DNA of 64,000 nt from Isoetes taiwanensis (GCA_021234155.1 JAJEKV010000008.1:4014085-4078084); one strand, 5' to 3'. Counted from the first letter of the stretch, positions 1 to 15,785 are shown. Numbers and translations: made by a program. The notes: generated by a model not told the origin, from the letters alone.

Positions 1-2066
<2,066 letters not shown>

Positions 2067-2960
2067 CTAGAGTACACGTATTGATCAAGTGAGTGCATCG
2101 GCTAGAGTTTTTTATTGCCACGGTCAGGAGCTCATACGGGCGGGAAGGAGAGATTCCGTAAATGATCGATTTGGGGAGCTGATCCATCTGACGAAAGGAG
2201 CATCGTATCCTTATATTTCCAGCTTCATTTTTACCTTTCTAGCAGATTCATCTCAGCACTGTCCATTCCAGTTATTCCAGGTATTGCACAGGTATTACCC
2301 TATTCCAGGAATTCTAGGTATTCCAGGAACCCTAGACCTATATCCTCACAAAAGGTACAAAGTCGGAAAGGGATTATATAATTTGGCACAACCAATCATA
2401 AATCTATGGATAGGGGCTATAATGTATGTTAGTTCGAAAACCCGTATGGTATGGGTTTTTCTACTCCAAAAAGCCGTATACGAGGGTTTTTCTGTGACCC
2501 CTCGAACGCACATGCCATCTGTCCATATATAGAGGCGCACCCCCCGGGATAAAAACAACATCATTTTGAGGGAACGAGAATTTTTTTATTATATAGATAA
2601 AAAAGTACAATGTTTCATGCTCATAGAGAATTACTACAAGAGTAATCTCAACATCTTTTTTTTTTTTTGATTGAAGGATGGTATTATATTTATGTTTAGA
2701 AAGGAGAACAAAATTGACTGCTTATATGGGGAGTGTCCACCCGGGTTAGCCCTCATACTTGAAGGCTTTTTTTTTTTTAAAAAACTAGATAAACCATTAC
2801 CAAGGCAGAAAGTGCCATATGGTAAATGGGCATGATTTAAAATGTTTGACTGTATTGTAATTCTAGAACTGAAAACCAGACTTTAAAAACTCTGCACATA
2901 GGTGACAGAGATTAACAAAATTTTTAGTTAACTTCATCGTCTTGTCGGGGTTCCCAAAGG
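2067..2960. other. No gene recognised
   Basis: AT-rich spacer with runs of T near 2655 and 2768. Imperfect short repeats of the type TATTCCAGG occur at 2268-2330, and there is a TATA-like stretch near 2526. I see no coding potential or conserved RNA here. Confidence 0.6.
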
Positions 2961-3262
2961 TCAATCAGAAGAGAAGCCCGCTTCGTCCAAGGGATCCGGT
3001 CCCCTTGTGATTATGGTCATTTTGCAGTAAAGACATGGACAGATCCTTGATTTTGCAAAATTGTATTTCCCAGCTGCATCCGTGGCCTGACATGTAAATT
3101 CCCTTTTCAGATCAGGTTCAAGAGTGCACGAGCAAGTACAGTCGCAATCTTCTTCAAAGTGATGCAGGGAGCAGCCTGTCAGAAAGTCAGCAGCCCATTT
3201 CTGGATGTCTTCATACTTTTTATTTGGAAAGGTGATCCGTCTGCTCATGAGAAAGAATTTTC
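2961..3262 (-). CDS. Terminal exon of an unidentified Cys-rich protein
   Basis: An open minus-strand frame of about 100 codons ends in a stop at 2961. It starts right after a good splice acceptor (TTGCAG at 3263-3268 on the minus strand). The peptide contains the cysteine cluster CDCTCSC and later CPCLYC, spaced like a small metal-binding module. I do not recognise the family. The LINE lies immediately upstream in the same orientation, so either the LINE inserted into the intron before this exon, or this is a decayed 3' extension of LINE-associated sequence. The exon interpretation rests on the acceptor and the open frame only. Confidence 0.35.
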
Positions 3263-3279
3263 CTGCAAGACAGAATAAC

Positions 3280-5847
3280 TTATGAGTTGATTTTGTAAAT
3301 CCAAGAGACATCATAGTTGGTTTGAGAGAGTATGGCTTGTGGCCATATTATTTCATTGCAGAACACCAGCTTGTTTCTGCCTTTCCATATTCTCCAAAGA
3401 AGAATGTCTGGGGGAGGCAGGTATAAAGAAGTCGGCTTCTGAACTGTCCAAGGATAGATTGAGCTGAAGAGCTTCGGATGCAATTTCGATTGTCCATTGG
3501 GACCAGAAACATGATCTGAATAAATGGTCTTCATTTTCTGCATAAGAGAGGCACCTCGGACAAATGTTAGTATTTGAGAAGTTGCAGTTAAAGCGCTTGC
3601 AGTTGGTGGCTAAACTTTTATGCCACAATTGCCAAATGAAGGCTTTAATTCTTGGATTAATTGGCGACTTCCAGAGGTGTTTGAGATTGGATCTGCAGCG
3701 TTCATAAGATAGCCCCCATTTAAGGTGGATACTCATTGTTTGATCTCTCAATAAGTATTTATAGGCGTCCTTGACTTTGAAGAGGAGTCTCCCTTTAAAC
3801 TGCCAAGTAATGTCACTATTGTTCCAATCTGCTTGAGCAATATAGTTAAGAATAGCATTATACAGAGCTCTGCTGCTTTCATCTTCATATTTAATGATTG
3901 ACAAATCAAAAGGAATAGGACCATTATCATCAAACAGATCTGAGATTTTAATCAAACCTTTATCTTGCCATAATTTCGCTTGATCTGGAAAATTCCTGAT
4001 AAGACAATGTATGTTGTTTTCTCCAAGGAGGTAAGGATTCCAAAAAATGTATTGAGAGGGAGAGATACCTTTCTTCCAAGAAAACATGCCCTTTACCTGC
4101 TGCCAAGCCTTTAACCATTTTCGGATTAAAGGAGGAGTGTTGGTGGAGATCTTTAAATCAAAGAAGGCAGCGTCAGGGAGCACCATTTTGATATTCCAGC
4201 CATATGGTTTGCATTTCAGGATATAGTGCTTGATTAGGACAGCAACTGGATGCTGAATTTTATCTGTGATGGCTTTGAAGAAGTATTTGGCAGCCAGGGC
4301 TGTAGCATGCTTCTCAATGTTGATAATGCCCAAACCACCTTCAGACTTGGATTTGCAGCATTCTTCCATAGAGACTGGAGTCCAGCATTTTCTATTGCTG
4401 CCACAGGAGATAAACCTTCCAAGAATTCCTTGAAGTTTTCTGTAGACCTTCTTAGGGGCAAGGATGAAGGAGGATTGGTATACATGAGATGAGGCAATGA
4501 CAGAATTTGCTAATATAGCCCGGCCTACTTTTGAAAGGAATCTTGAATTGAGGGTGTCCACTTTATGGTAAAATTTCTCAATAATGTTGTTCCAAAGGTC
4601 TGCAGCATTGGAACGGATAGCAAATGGAATGCCTAACAGCTTGGAATGAGCATTAGAGGGGCTGAAACTGCACTCGAGAAGGGAGGCAGCTTGAGTTCCC
4701 AGATCAGGGTCATGGGAAGTAATCTTGGATTTATTCGGATTGATATTGCAGCCAGAGAGTTTGCCAAAGGCATGTAAAATCCCCTTGGTCTGATTGATCG
4801 ATTGGAGGTCCATAGATAAAAGGATAAAGGTGTCATCTGCAAAATGCCCATTAAGGAATTGATCAGCAATATCATTTGTAGGAAGATACAAACCTGTTAT
4901 TATGCCTTCTTCTTTTGCTGCCTGTAAACTGCTATGAAGAGCTTCCATCACAATGATAAAAAGAAAAGGGGCTAAGGGGCAGCCCTGCTTGACTCCTCTT
5001 TTGATATCGAAGAAGGGACTGCATTCTCCATTTATGAGTACTGAGGAGGAGGAGTTATTGAGAATTGCTGTGAAAATACTGATAGAGCTGATATTGAATC
5101 CAAGTTTGCTGCAGCACAGCTTAAGCAAATCCCAGTTGACCATATCAAAAGCTTTGGTGATGTCGAGCTTAAGGAGTGCAATCTCTTGCTTGGTATCTTT
5201 TGCCCACCTAAGGCCGAGGGTGGCAGTAACCACGTTATCAAGAATGTTCCTCCCTTTCAGATAGGCCGATTGGCTATGACTTATAATATTGTTCAGAATC
5301 TTTTTCAGCCTTTGAGTAATAGCACCTGAAATAATCTTGTACATAACATTAGTAAGAGATATAGGTCTGTAGTCCGAAAAGGATACAGGTTCGGGAATCT
5401 TGGGAATCAAAGTGATGAAGCTGGTGTTGATTCTGTTATCCATTTTCTTCCTTATGATAAACTCATTGGCAATATTTTGAATGTAGGGTCCCATAAAATC
5501 CCATGTAGCCTTGAAGAACTCAGCTGGAAGACCGTCTGGTCCTGGAGATTTGCCATTCTTCATGTCGTGGACCACTTTGCCAAGCTCCTCCAAAGAGAAC
5601 AGACTTGTTAGAGCAATATTCTGATCATGAGTGACTTTTTCCTCCATTTTGATAAAGTTCTCACTATCTTCCTGGTTATTCATATTTAAAAGCTCCACAA
5701 TGGTATTAACCCTTTTAGAATCTGCCAACAAATGTTTTCTATTGCTTTCAATAATAATAGACTCGCCAATTCCGTGCAACAAATTTCCAACTTGCGATGT
5801 GTTCGAAGATCAAAAGGAAATTGTGCGATGCAGGGTGCATGTCCCAT
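3280..5847 (-). mobile_element. L1-type LINE, 5'-truncated ORF2 with reverse transcriptase
   Basis: A nearly continuous minus-strand frame (first ATG near 5847, stop at 3353) encodes a non-LTR reverse transcriptase. It has the NGKSPGPDGLP entry motif, TLIPK and DYRPISL. The palm reads FDMVNWDLL with GVKQGCPLAPFLF, the catalytic box is FADD, and a C-terminal zf-RVT region contains CPRC. The element would copy its own RNA at nicked target DNA. No APE-type endonuclease precedes the RT, so the copy is 5'-truncated, as is usual for LINEs. A single frameshift near 3440 moves the last part (ILLWRIWKGRNKLVF) to a second frame ending at 3280. No clear poly(A) tail or target duplication was found. RT identity is certain; the ends are approximate. 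Confidence 0.93.
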
Positions 5848-8800
5848 TTGATAAAATTGCTTGAATCAAAATCCAATTGGTATGGCACTTGTCGTACATG
5901 CAAGGTTTGCCATTGAAGAGAGGGGGGGAAGATGAACGTTGGGGCGCCTACTGCTCGCGCCTTCCCTCACCGACCCAAATTTCCGAGGATTTGCAAAGAA
6001 CTCTACATCTTCATTCTCTATTTTGCAGAAACTTATTAGATGCTCTACAGCAGATATACATGAAGCACATGAATTGCTCTGATAGCTGATATGCTTGACG
6101 TGCTCGGATTACTCTTCCCACCTGGTAACTAGTAGATGAATGACAATACAAAGGCAAACCATGCTGGCTTCTGAATGATGTAATCTTCTTAGAGGAATCA
6201 GTTGAATACTCCAAAATTTCTTAGGAGAAGAATAGGAATATCTAACCTTACTCGGTGCAAGGCATAGCTGTATATCTGTATGACAACAACAGACTAGAAA
6301 GATGCTCAAGCATCAGTACCTGAGCGAGCGCTTACTCAAACATATATTTTAGCATAACCAGTTAAGCGTCAGTACTTATTCTGGTCATGAGGTTCTTGGC
6401 ATAGCAGTACCAAGAACCGAGTGCTTAGAATAATCTTTCACTCAAACATATATTTCAGCATAACCAGTGAAGCATCAGTACTTATTCTGGTCATGAGGTT
6501 CTTGGCATAGCAGTACCAAGAACCGAGTGCTCAAAATGCAAATTAGTCATAGAACCTGTTGTCTTTGCATTTCCAATTCAAATCTCAGAAATTATGTGCT
6601 GATCAAAAGGGTTCTCCTATCAGAAAAACATCTTTCTGATTGTCCAATTCATCTACCAGACATTTCTGCTAGAAAGAAATGGTGGAAGAAAAAGACCATG
6701 AATAGATTTTTCCAAGAACTAGATTTTACTTCCTTTATAACATAAATCAATTCCTTTTTCAAATCTTGCAGCTTCTTTCCTTCTTTACCTTATAGGCCGA
6801 CCTCCAACTGTTGCTAAATTTACCCTTTCAGCATGTCTACTCTAGAGGAATAGACATAATGCGTATGCATCAAAGAAAGAAACCACGTTAGTGGATACCT
6901 GCTGCCCAAGAATTGCCGCCGGAAGAAGGAAGAAATCTACGCATCTGTTGTTCTGTCCCAGGAAAACTCTGTCCATCTGCCTTGCTAGCATCCAAAAGCT
7001 CTGATTTCGCTGCATCAATCCGCTATAATGGCTTGCGGGAGGGAGGACGGCCGCTGCCCCCTAGCCGGCCAAGAACGGCGCCTTAGGCGCTAACGGCATT
7101 TTCCCTTTCCTGCGGATGTTTTTCAGCAATAAAAAAAAAAAAAAAAAAAAAAAGCATCATCATCCCAATCCAAGCCATATTCTGAACAGATTTGCCTTCT
7201 CCCTAACCCCACCAACAAGTAAAAAATAAATAAAATCTACAACTTCGGTTCTATCTTGCTTCGATCCGGCTATGGCATCTTCAAGATTCAGTATGCCAGT
7301 CTTCGAGCTATGGCCTCTTCAAGCTCCGGCTATGGCAGCTTCCCAAATAAGAAGTGCAAGAGCAGCAATTTTGAAGACGTAGCTCCTGCCATTTTTTCCT
7401 TTACTGTTCAACTGCATGATTCACCCATGGTGAACTTTTTTCCTCTGTTTTCCTTTTCTGCCCTGCCAGAATCTTCTATTTTCCTAGGATCGCCCCCTTC
7501 TTCTTTGCTATAGTAGCCACCTTCTTCTTTCGTCCCTTAGTAGCCCTTTTTTTGTTTTGAAGTCAAATTCTTGCTTCTTCTGGACCTACTATGAGGAGAC
7601 TGCCTTCTGCCCATCGGATCTCCTCTTCGTAACTCTGCAAGAAATGTCAATGACCCTACGATGTATGCATTCTAAAACTGCCAAGGATTGAGGATTTCTC
7701 CGTCCTTAAAGAACTCTAATGCAAGATTCGACCCATTTGAAGCAAGAACTGATCCCCTTGAAGCAGGAATCGGTCTTCCGAATGGTGTTTTGTGGACTTT
7801 GCCCACGAATCCCTAAAGAGGTAGTTCATCGAGAACTGGAATGTGTACGAGAAGACAAGCACAGGTGACCGCCAGTTTATAGGCAACAGCCAGTCTGGAG
7901 CAGTTTCTAGCATATTTTAGGCACATTCCAGTATATATTTAGAATATGCCAAAAACCCACGTGAGGGACCCCACATGATTGAGGGTTTGCCCCGCTAGAG
8001 GCAACCCAAAAATACTATTCAAAGACCATAATGAGGTGAATAAAATGGCCAAATTAGAAGGTTCTCACATCCTTATTGCACTATCCTTATTATTATTATT
8101 TTTAAATTGGATCCAAGCATAGTTCCATGAATATGCCAAATAAAGGGTTGTGGAAGTTCCACATTAGACGCACGTATAAGTTTGTGCATCCCATACGCCT
8201 ATTATACATATATACATACACGGTATACCTCAATCTATACACATAAAAAATGCACGAACACCAGAGAGATAAGAAAAACGAAGAGTGAAGAGGTGGCATT
8301 TACTGAGAACGTGACATAGCACAAAGAGCACTGCAATTTTAGCAGAAAGTACATGCTTGAGAATGAAACTCAGCAAACTAGGTTCACAAATTTCGTCGAA
8401 GATGAACTTCAACACACCTCCAACTGACCAAGATCCTGGCTTATCTTGTAGAGTCATGTCTATCCTGAGCCCCATCGCCAGCAACGATCCCTGGAAACCA
8501 TAGCCATGCCATAGCTGGACTAGCCACAGCTAGAAACCGAGTATGCATCCAAACCCCAGGAAGCTAAGCTTTATGCAAAAAATCGGCCACAATTTCAGAG
8601 CCTATCTCTATGTTTTACCTATCTACCTCTGTCTGCTCGCCCAAACGAGGCAGAAGCTAGCTCCTCGCTGAATACAAGGTGCCCTATAGTTGAAATACGG
8701 TTCAAGAAGGCTGGATCGCCTCATCGCCTCATCTGGCGAGGATCAACCGCCCACCATGCTCGAATGGCGGCTGCCACGAATTTGCAAAATTACCCAAGGT

Positions 8801-9385
8801 AAAAAAAATTCTAACAAAACCCTAACCCCTATTTTCCGCCAAACCATTAACAAAATCATAGTAAGAGATAATTTGCCAACCTTATACATCTAGGGTCATA
8901 ACTTAGGTGATCTAAAATGGGGCTTGTGTTTCCAAAGTGTCCATGAGGTACAAGTTGTAATGAGGCAAACAATGGGAGTAGTAAATTAAATCCACCTTGC
9001 TGCCAAATTGACATCAATAGGTCATGTAGGCACCAGAAAAAACTCAAATCGTCGGTTACCACGTTGTGTACGACTTACCATCAACTACTTCTAAAATGCA
9101 TTGCTTCTTTTATCCTGTATTTTTCCTCCGACTTGCTAGATGGTCCTTTATCAACGCAAGTAAAACATAGAATCCGAAACAAGATCGTAAGGACAGTTTC
9201 TCAGCAAGGTGGCGTACACAGTAAGACCAATCAATTTGACAGGATACAATCAACAACAAATTAATCAACTATCCTACAATGCAGAGTGCTGGAATGGCAT
9301 GAAAGTAAAAGCAATTTGACCTTTTTGCCAGTTTAAGCAACTTAGCAATTAATTGACATGGGCCGGAGCCCTTGCTAGTTCTACA
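5848..9385. other. Long intergenic stretch, no gene recognised
   Basis: No frame here shows a recognisable domain. Visible items are a 106-bp tandem duplication (6334-6534), a GC-rich patch at about 7025-7090 and a 23-base A run at 7131-7153. Short open frames such as 7256-7513 are Ser/Phe-rich and show no family signature. The segment downstream of the SWI3D-like stop codon (below 9386) probably includes that gene's 3' UTR. Confidence 0.6.
6334..6534. repeat. 106-bp direct tandem duplication
   Basis: Two adjacent copies (about 6334-6426 and 6440-6533) share CTCAAACATATATTT, GTACTTATTCTGGTCATGAG and CAGTACCAAGAACCGAGTGC, with a period of 106 bases and few mismatches. It is non-coding. Confidence 0.9.
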
Positions 9386-12300
9386 TTAATTTGTGGTAAC
9401 GACAGAGCCGGAAGAATATGAATTTTGACCTGCAATTTGGGATGGCCTGACAGTTGAGATAGCACCAGGTGGTGCCATTCCATTTTGTGCAAATGCATAA
9501 ACAGAAGGCCTCTGCACTACAGTATTTGGCAAGCCGGTTGAGTTTCCTGCCATGTTTGTAGTCCCTACTATTGGTGGAGCCATAGGTCTAATGTTTAGAC
9601 CAGTTGGAGGTATTGGTGGTCCTGTTATCCTACTATCTGGCCCAGTGGGTGGAGTTCCAATACGGGATGCAACTAATCGGGCCCGCTCCTCATAATGTCT
9701 CTGTCTGGCACGCTCCACTTGTTCACCTTCCTTCTTTAGCATAAGTTCTAATTCGCCAAAGTGCTTTAGCTTGATTTCTAGTTTCTTTAACTGCAGGTTT
9801 AGAGCAGCTTCATATTAGATCTAGATATGGAAATCAATTAAATAGACAGAATTACTGGAGCTAAAATCAAGGATCTATGAGTCTGTAAAATGAATTCTGA
9901 CCACCATTCAAGCAGGTGGCGCAGGTTGCCAATTCTAATGGGATAGGGTCCCCCATATCCATTACACACAACACAATCAACTTCCTACTGGTTAAAAAAT
10001 GCCTATGGGAAGACAATCTATCAATGAAAAAGAAATGTACTTATACTGGTTGTCCTACTTTAGCATTCTTGCTTTAGCACACGGAGCACATGCCATATTT
10101 GTACTCCCATGCCATATTTGTACTCCCGAATGACCAGTTATTGAACTTTAATTTACAAAACACATTTGCAAACCCAGCTACCACACGGCAAGGTAATAAG
10201 AAGGGACACGTTCAAAGGTTGTAATGAGCTTGTAATACTTAGTCCACTCAAGTCACCTTTGCATAAAAGTTCTGATGAGGCAGCTGTATAGATTGCCACG
10301 CATTTTATAGTTCCACTCCCCGCATATGCAGTCATGGGCTGTTTCCAGAGATATTCATGGCAAAAATGCATAGATGCCGCTTATATAGAATTACTCCAAT
10401 TCTAGATTCTCAATAAGTCGGGCATTCCAAAATGCCGCAACGACCTCATTCGCCAGAGGTCAGCCAAGGCCAAATGAGGGAATTGCAGTAAAAAAAAATT
10501 GGACTGCCAGGGCACAGTAATTAGAGGGGATAATGAGCTTTGAAAGATGTTATACGGGCTGACACATGGCAAACTATCTACAGGTTAGGCCAGGCCAATG
10601 GGACCTTCAGCCTAATCCAACACAAACAAATAACTCTAAATCAAGTCAGTACCTGGTTCTCGATCACGCTGGCCACGAGGCGTTGAATATCCCGTTCCTC
10701 TTGGTCAGCCAGCAGTTTTGCCTTCACAGCGGCTGCAGCTAAAGCTGTAGCAGCCACATTCTTAACTCTTTCAGCAGATAGGATGTCTTCAGTCAAGTTT
10801 GCTCCTTTGCAATTGGCATCTTCTGTTTTAGATCGGCCTGCATCAAATATCATACATTATGTTAAAATTACACAAGAAAGAAGTCGCCCAAACACGAGAG
10901 AGCAATCATTACCTAACTCATGCCCAACCTCAGATGATACAGCTGGCTTGTCACTCGTGTTTCCTTTGCTTATTTCTGATAGATGACCATTCTTGTCATC
11001 TAACTTTGATGCATCTACCCTGAAAGCTTTAACATAATCAATCAATTATGAACAGCATAATGGACAAACTTTTCCATTTGTCTTGCTTCATATGTCAAGT
11101 ACATCATTGTTACCACCAAAGAAACCATACTCCAAATAATCTAAATTGACCAGACCTCATAAAACGTACCTCTCTGATCCACAATTTTTTGCAGTTTTTT
11201 TAAAGGAATCCTCCAGAATGAATGTATGCCTTGCAGCAAGTTGTGCACCAGGATCCTCTTCAGAAAGGGCCATCAATGCAGACTGTGCAGAAGCCGCAGC
11301 TACACGTGGCCCAACCATTGCCGCAAGGAAAGCAACCTGCAACTCAACATTTAGAAAATATAGTTTTTAACACCAGGAAGGGGAAAAACGGGGGAAAATA
11401 GATATAAATTATATGCTGAATAGACTTTTAGCTCTTTCTGCTGCCATGCAAGTGCAATTATACCTGTGCCATTACAGGATTGCCAGCATCCGCAAACGCG
11501 ATCAAGTCATTTGTTTCAGAAAGAACCTCTGCGGCTGCTGAAGCAGCTACAATCTCTTTTCCTACAGGATCTTCCTTTCTGCAAGATACATTGCTTGGTG
11601 TGCTGTGCCCATGAGCTACATTTTTTAACGTTTCTCCAGGGTGCTCTGCTGAAGCTGGAGTAGATGACTCTTCAGAATGGACTCCAGCTGTTTTCGAATT
11701 TGTTGCGGGGGGTGGTGCAGTGGTGACAGTGCTAACTGTCTCCATTTCCTCCAGGAATGAATCTTCAATGGGCATTCTAATGAAATGCATTATACACTGA
11801 GCTTTTGATTTGGTTGCTACATGTTCAGCAATCTCATTCCAGTTGTCTCCAAAAAGCTCCAAGGCTTCAAGGAGTAACAAGGTTTCCTGATCTGTCCAAC
11901 CACCACCATCAGAGTTCACCGCCTCTGACAAAGCATCCATACGGATGAAGTCTATGCTCGCCATTCCCGGTCCAAATTTTCCATCATTATAGCAATCTGG
12001 ACAGAGATCAAAATCAGCCTGAAAACTATGGTTAGTATAGACAATGATGCAGTATGAATAAACCTATTCTATCATCTTCTTACATGCATAAATTAAAGCA
12101 TACTATCTTTTGCTAAAAAGTTCCTCCATGAACAAGAGATGCAAGCTTTGGACAGACTATCTTCTATCTCAGCCAGTAAATATTAGCTGTAATATACCTG
12201 TTTCTGACAGTGATAGCGCCGTTTAGAACAGTCGCCAGAGCATGAATTGCAATGATACTCGACTGAAGGTCCTTGAGCTGATGCAAGTGATTCTGAAGCT

Positions 12301-13295
12301 ACTGTTTCAGCCAATGCAGTAACCGAGTCAAGAGGATGATTACCAGGGAAATGAACCTTCAGCGTAGAAGCACGCGGAGCATCAAACTGATATAAGCTTT
12401 CTAAAGGGGATATTGAGTGAGGAACTGCCTGGAGCTCTCCTAAATCATTCTCCTCCAATGTTGGAGGAACACCTTGCCAGATGGGATGTTTCGAAATGTC
12501 TGGTGCCTGATAATTTATAAGGCCCCAATGATCCAGAAACTCAATTATGTGGCGAACGGCATTTGGATCTCCAACCATCTGTCCTTGTACATCAGCAAGT
12601 GATATAAACCTTTTGGGGTTCTCTCTGTACTTCTGAATAATAAAATTCCGGTACTCAAGGTATAGCTCAGGGGTTTTCATGTTTGACTTTCCATTAAAAA
12701 ATTCTGGAACACCACGGCGCTCTAAGGTATGGATTTTTTCCCAGGAAAACCATCCTGAAAAAAAGGAAGATTGTTAAGTACAGAAATGCTGCAAATGTAA
12801 AGATAGAGCTTAATAGCGCAAGTTACCTGCATGATTAGGAACAACGTGACCTTGATGCTTCTTGAGGTGTGTATCCCCATTTTCTTTTGGTGGAGAACTT
12901 GGGGCTGCAAGATTTGTTGTCACAGCAAAGGCACAAGGCCCTGCTGAATCACTTGCATCAGGATCTTCCACTGAATTGGAGACAACTTGTTGTTGGCCAT
13001 GGGATATATTTTCAATCTGAATTGCAGGAGATTCCAAATTCAAAACTCTGGGGCTCTCCAGTCCATTTTGTGCTTGGGCTGCTTGATCAGCCTGTACAAG
13101 ATTAGAAACTACAAAATGTGGGCGCCCAATCTTCTGCTTTGCTACAGGTGGTTCCTTAGATAATTGCTCTGCCTTCCCAGGAATAACTTCCACAGGCTGC
13201 CCATTAGCACCTAGTGGAATAGGAGACTTGGCCCTGTTAGGCCGTTTGTTAGGAGCAGGAGAGACAGGCGAGGTAGCCTGCTTTCGCTTGAGCAT
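9386..13295 (-). CDS. SWI3D: SWI3D-like SWI/SNF chromatin-remodelling complex subunit
   Basis: Seven coding exons join in phase (minus strand): 13295-12827, 12754-12198, 12018-11464, 11336-11170, 11019-10913, 10837-10653 and 9790-9386. All introns are GT-AG. The product is 814 residues. Domains in order: basic N-terminus; SWIRM (about 149-240, with NHAGWFSWEKIH and HWGLINY); ZZ-type zinc finger (about 323-356, YHCNSC and YHC); SANT (about 381-430, WTDQETLLLLEALE); the conserved AARHTFILED segment; a C-terminal coiled coil (about 640-735, EERDIQRL and VERARQRHYEERA); and a Gly/Pro-rich tail. SWI3 proteins are nuclear scaffold subunits that dimerise inside BAF/SWI-SNF remodelers. The ZZ finger and the RHTFILED block favour SWI3D over SWI3C. 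No stops or frameshifts were found. Arabidopsis SWI3D is longer at the N-terminus, so a further 5' exon is possible and the ATG at 13295 is uncertain. Confidence 0.92.
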
Positions 13296-14995
13296 TCTTT
13301 TTAGTTTGGATCAATGCCTCTGCACAGGCAGCAGAGGCAAAATCTTCTTTGTCCTGAAATTATGTATATGACGTGTAATATAAAGCATATATTAGAAAGA
13401 TTATCCTCATCCAACTTTGCCAATATGAGATGGATGGCTCCAAAAATGCAAAGCTTTATTGTTGCTGGCTACTCCCAAAAACCCATTGGCAATAGACTGC
13501 TGCATTCACAGCTCATACTCATGAGATATAACTTCTAAGGCAGACTCAATAGTCTCAATTCCTGCTACTAGATTTCCCACTTCAACAGACTACTGAAAAA
13601 ATAAAGCTGCAGCTTTTTTACTAGTCCAGCGGACCTAAGATAAGTATTGTGCAATATCCCTAGGATCTCTATCAACACATTTTATGCCTCGTGTTCAAAA
13701 ACTTGTGCAGGTGGGTAGTAAAAACCTGTTTGAAGCCAGCACGAGCATCCATAGCTGGAACCCTAATACGACTGATGTGCAGTGACGAAACTATTCTTAA
13801 GCATAAATCCGACAATGGGCTCGGTCGATCTTTGAACTGATTTTACTGTAAGAGAGAGTGGACGCCATGGCCGCTGAGCTCCTCGAAGAAAGAGGAGGTC
13901 TTTCCGGTGAGGAATGGTCAGGTGAGTGTCCTTTCATCGGGTCCATTAATTTGATATCTTTTTTCCCCTTGTGGTAAACTACGCCCTAGTAAAAGTGCGC
14001 ATTGGTTCCGCGTGAAATATATAAGCTTCAAGACTGGGTTCCTGCCCAGAATGTTTGATTGAAGTTAATTCTGGAAAAAGATTTGGGGAGTTTTTCTTCA
14101 GGGCAAGTAATAGGTATATTGTATTCCTAGTTTGGGTCCCATAGGCCATTTTGGCCTCCATGAAAAAACCTATTCTATTCTATGCTATTCTTAAAAATCT
14201 AGTAATCTTAAAAATCTAGTAAGTGTCAATAAAACACGGGATTCTGCTGGTTTAAAGCAAAACCTAAATTTGAGGCCTTACCTATAGCATGGTGCATGTT
14301 GTATTGCAAAAATGCTACCATTTAGAAATTTTTGAATCAAGTTTATGTTGTTTAACAACTTGTCAGCGTGCATACCATTATTCAACAATAGCCAACATCT
14401 TACGGCACGTCTTTAGAGTGGAGAACTTCAAAATCTATATTGCTGTCAAGTAGTAAGTAGGATTGGATACTGCTGACGAAAAATACCATTTTTAATATTA
14501 TCTCTAGTAAGTAGTAAGTAGGATTGGATATTGCTTAAAATTTTCATTTTCAATGTCATAGCATTATTACCAAGATCATCCAATGAACAACCATATAGTA
14601 ATGATTATCGCATTGTAATTCGAGAGGTATGCATGCACGATGTTAGGATATTCTTATCATACTTTGAACTCTTGTTGTTTGCCAAGTGCGATGATGCCAA
14701 ATGCAAATACGAATGCATTCGTAAGATATGAAACCATGATTCATATGGTTTCATTTATAAAACCATATAGTTCTGACATTGTAAGACAGTTTTTTTTTAC
14801 TAGTATCAAACGATTGTAGGAACCGATCAATTTTAATTGGAGTATGTTCTTCCTACTTGTAAAAAACTTTTAGGCTTAGGTTTTTAGAGGTCAAGAAACA
14901 CTTTTCCTCATCATATACTAGAAAGGATGTTCAGTATGTCAGGAGTAACTGAATTGGTATAGTGGTTGAAAAGGGACAACATATAATGTTACATA
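13296..14995. other. Upstream region of the SWI3D-like gene, no gene recognised
   Basis: This should contain the 5' UTR and promoter of the minus-strand SWI3D-like gene. Just upstream of its ATG, a second frame stays open (13296-13370) and includes a possible acceptor TGTGCAG, so a missing first exon may lie here. Near 14190-14530 there are small duplications of AAAATCTAGTAA and GTAGTAAGTAGGATTGGATA. No promoter element is convincing. Confidence 0.5.
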
Positions 14996-15760
14996 AGGAA
15001 AGTTTTGAGGTCTGAATCTACTACTTAAATTTGGCTTTGAAGTGTACAGCACTATGGGCATTGGACTCTCTAGTTCCACCATGTATAACTGCGTTTCCGT
15101 GGAAGGTTTTTCCCCATGGTATGGCAACCAAACTTCTTGATATCCTTGTTGGTCATATCTCATCTGGAGCTGTTTGCGAGGCAGTGATTAAGGGCTTGGA
15201 TAAGCACCTCTTTTGGTGGTCCACAACTAATCTCACCATGGCGGGACGAATTGTTATGGCTAAGTCAGTTTTGAGTAGCACACATGTATATATGGCCTCA
15301 TTCATCCAACTCATTATTAGGGTTGTCAGGAACTTCATTTGGAGTGGGGCCGGGAGGACAGAGGAGGGCGTTGATGTCAAAGTCAGTTGGGCAAAGTGCA
15401 TGTTGCCAAAGCACTTTGGTAGTCTTGGGATGATCAATTTTCTTTTGTAGAATAAGGTGATGATTTCTAAGTTTATTTGAAGAGTTTTGAATAATGTGGA
15501 CGAGTCCCCAGGCTCCCGCCTTGTATATCAGTCTTTGCAAATGTGCATCTCTTTTAGGTCTCCATCTGTTAGGCTACTTCTCCCTTGGGCTCTCTTTCAC
15601 CCACTCACAGCATACTCTAATGCTTCTCCATTTCTCAAAGGATTGCTTACTACATGGGAGACTGTACGATTTTTATTTTATTTTCACCATCTTGTACATA
15701 CTAGCACTACTGCAAGCTATTGGTGGATTCCTTTAGGTGGTGGTCCTTTAATATCTTCGG
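14996..15760 (+). pseudogene. LINE reverse-transcriptase C-terminal fragment
   Basis: The plus-strand frame 15031-15450 carries the region of plant L1 elements after the RT core: LDKHLFWWSTTNLTMAGRI, VMAKSVLSSTHVYMASF, then FIWSGAG and SWAKCMLPKHFGSLGMIN. Further frames to about 15760 look like the continuation with indels. The catalytic palm, the endonuclease and the zinc-binding tail are missing, so it is a dead fragment. It differs in sequence from the LINE at 3.3-5.8 kb and belongs to a separate insertion. The next element (Tat-like gypsy) begins right after it. Confidence 0.8.
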
Positions 15761-15785
15761 TCCATCCGTTGATGCACCATCGATG

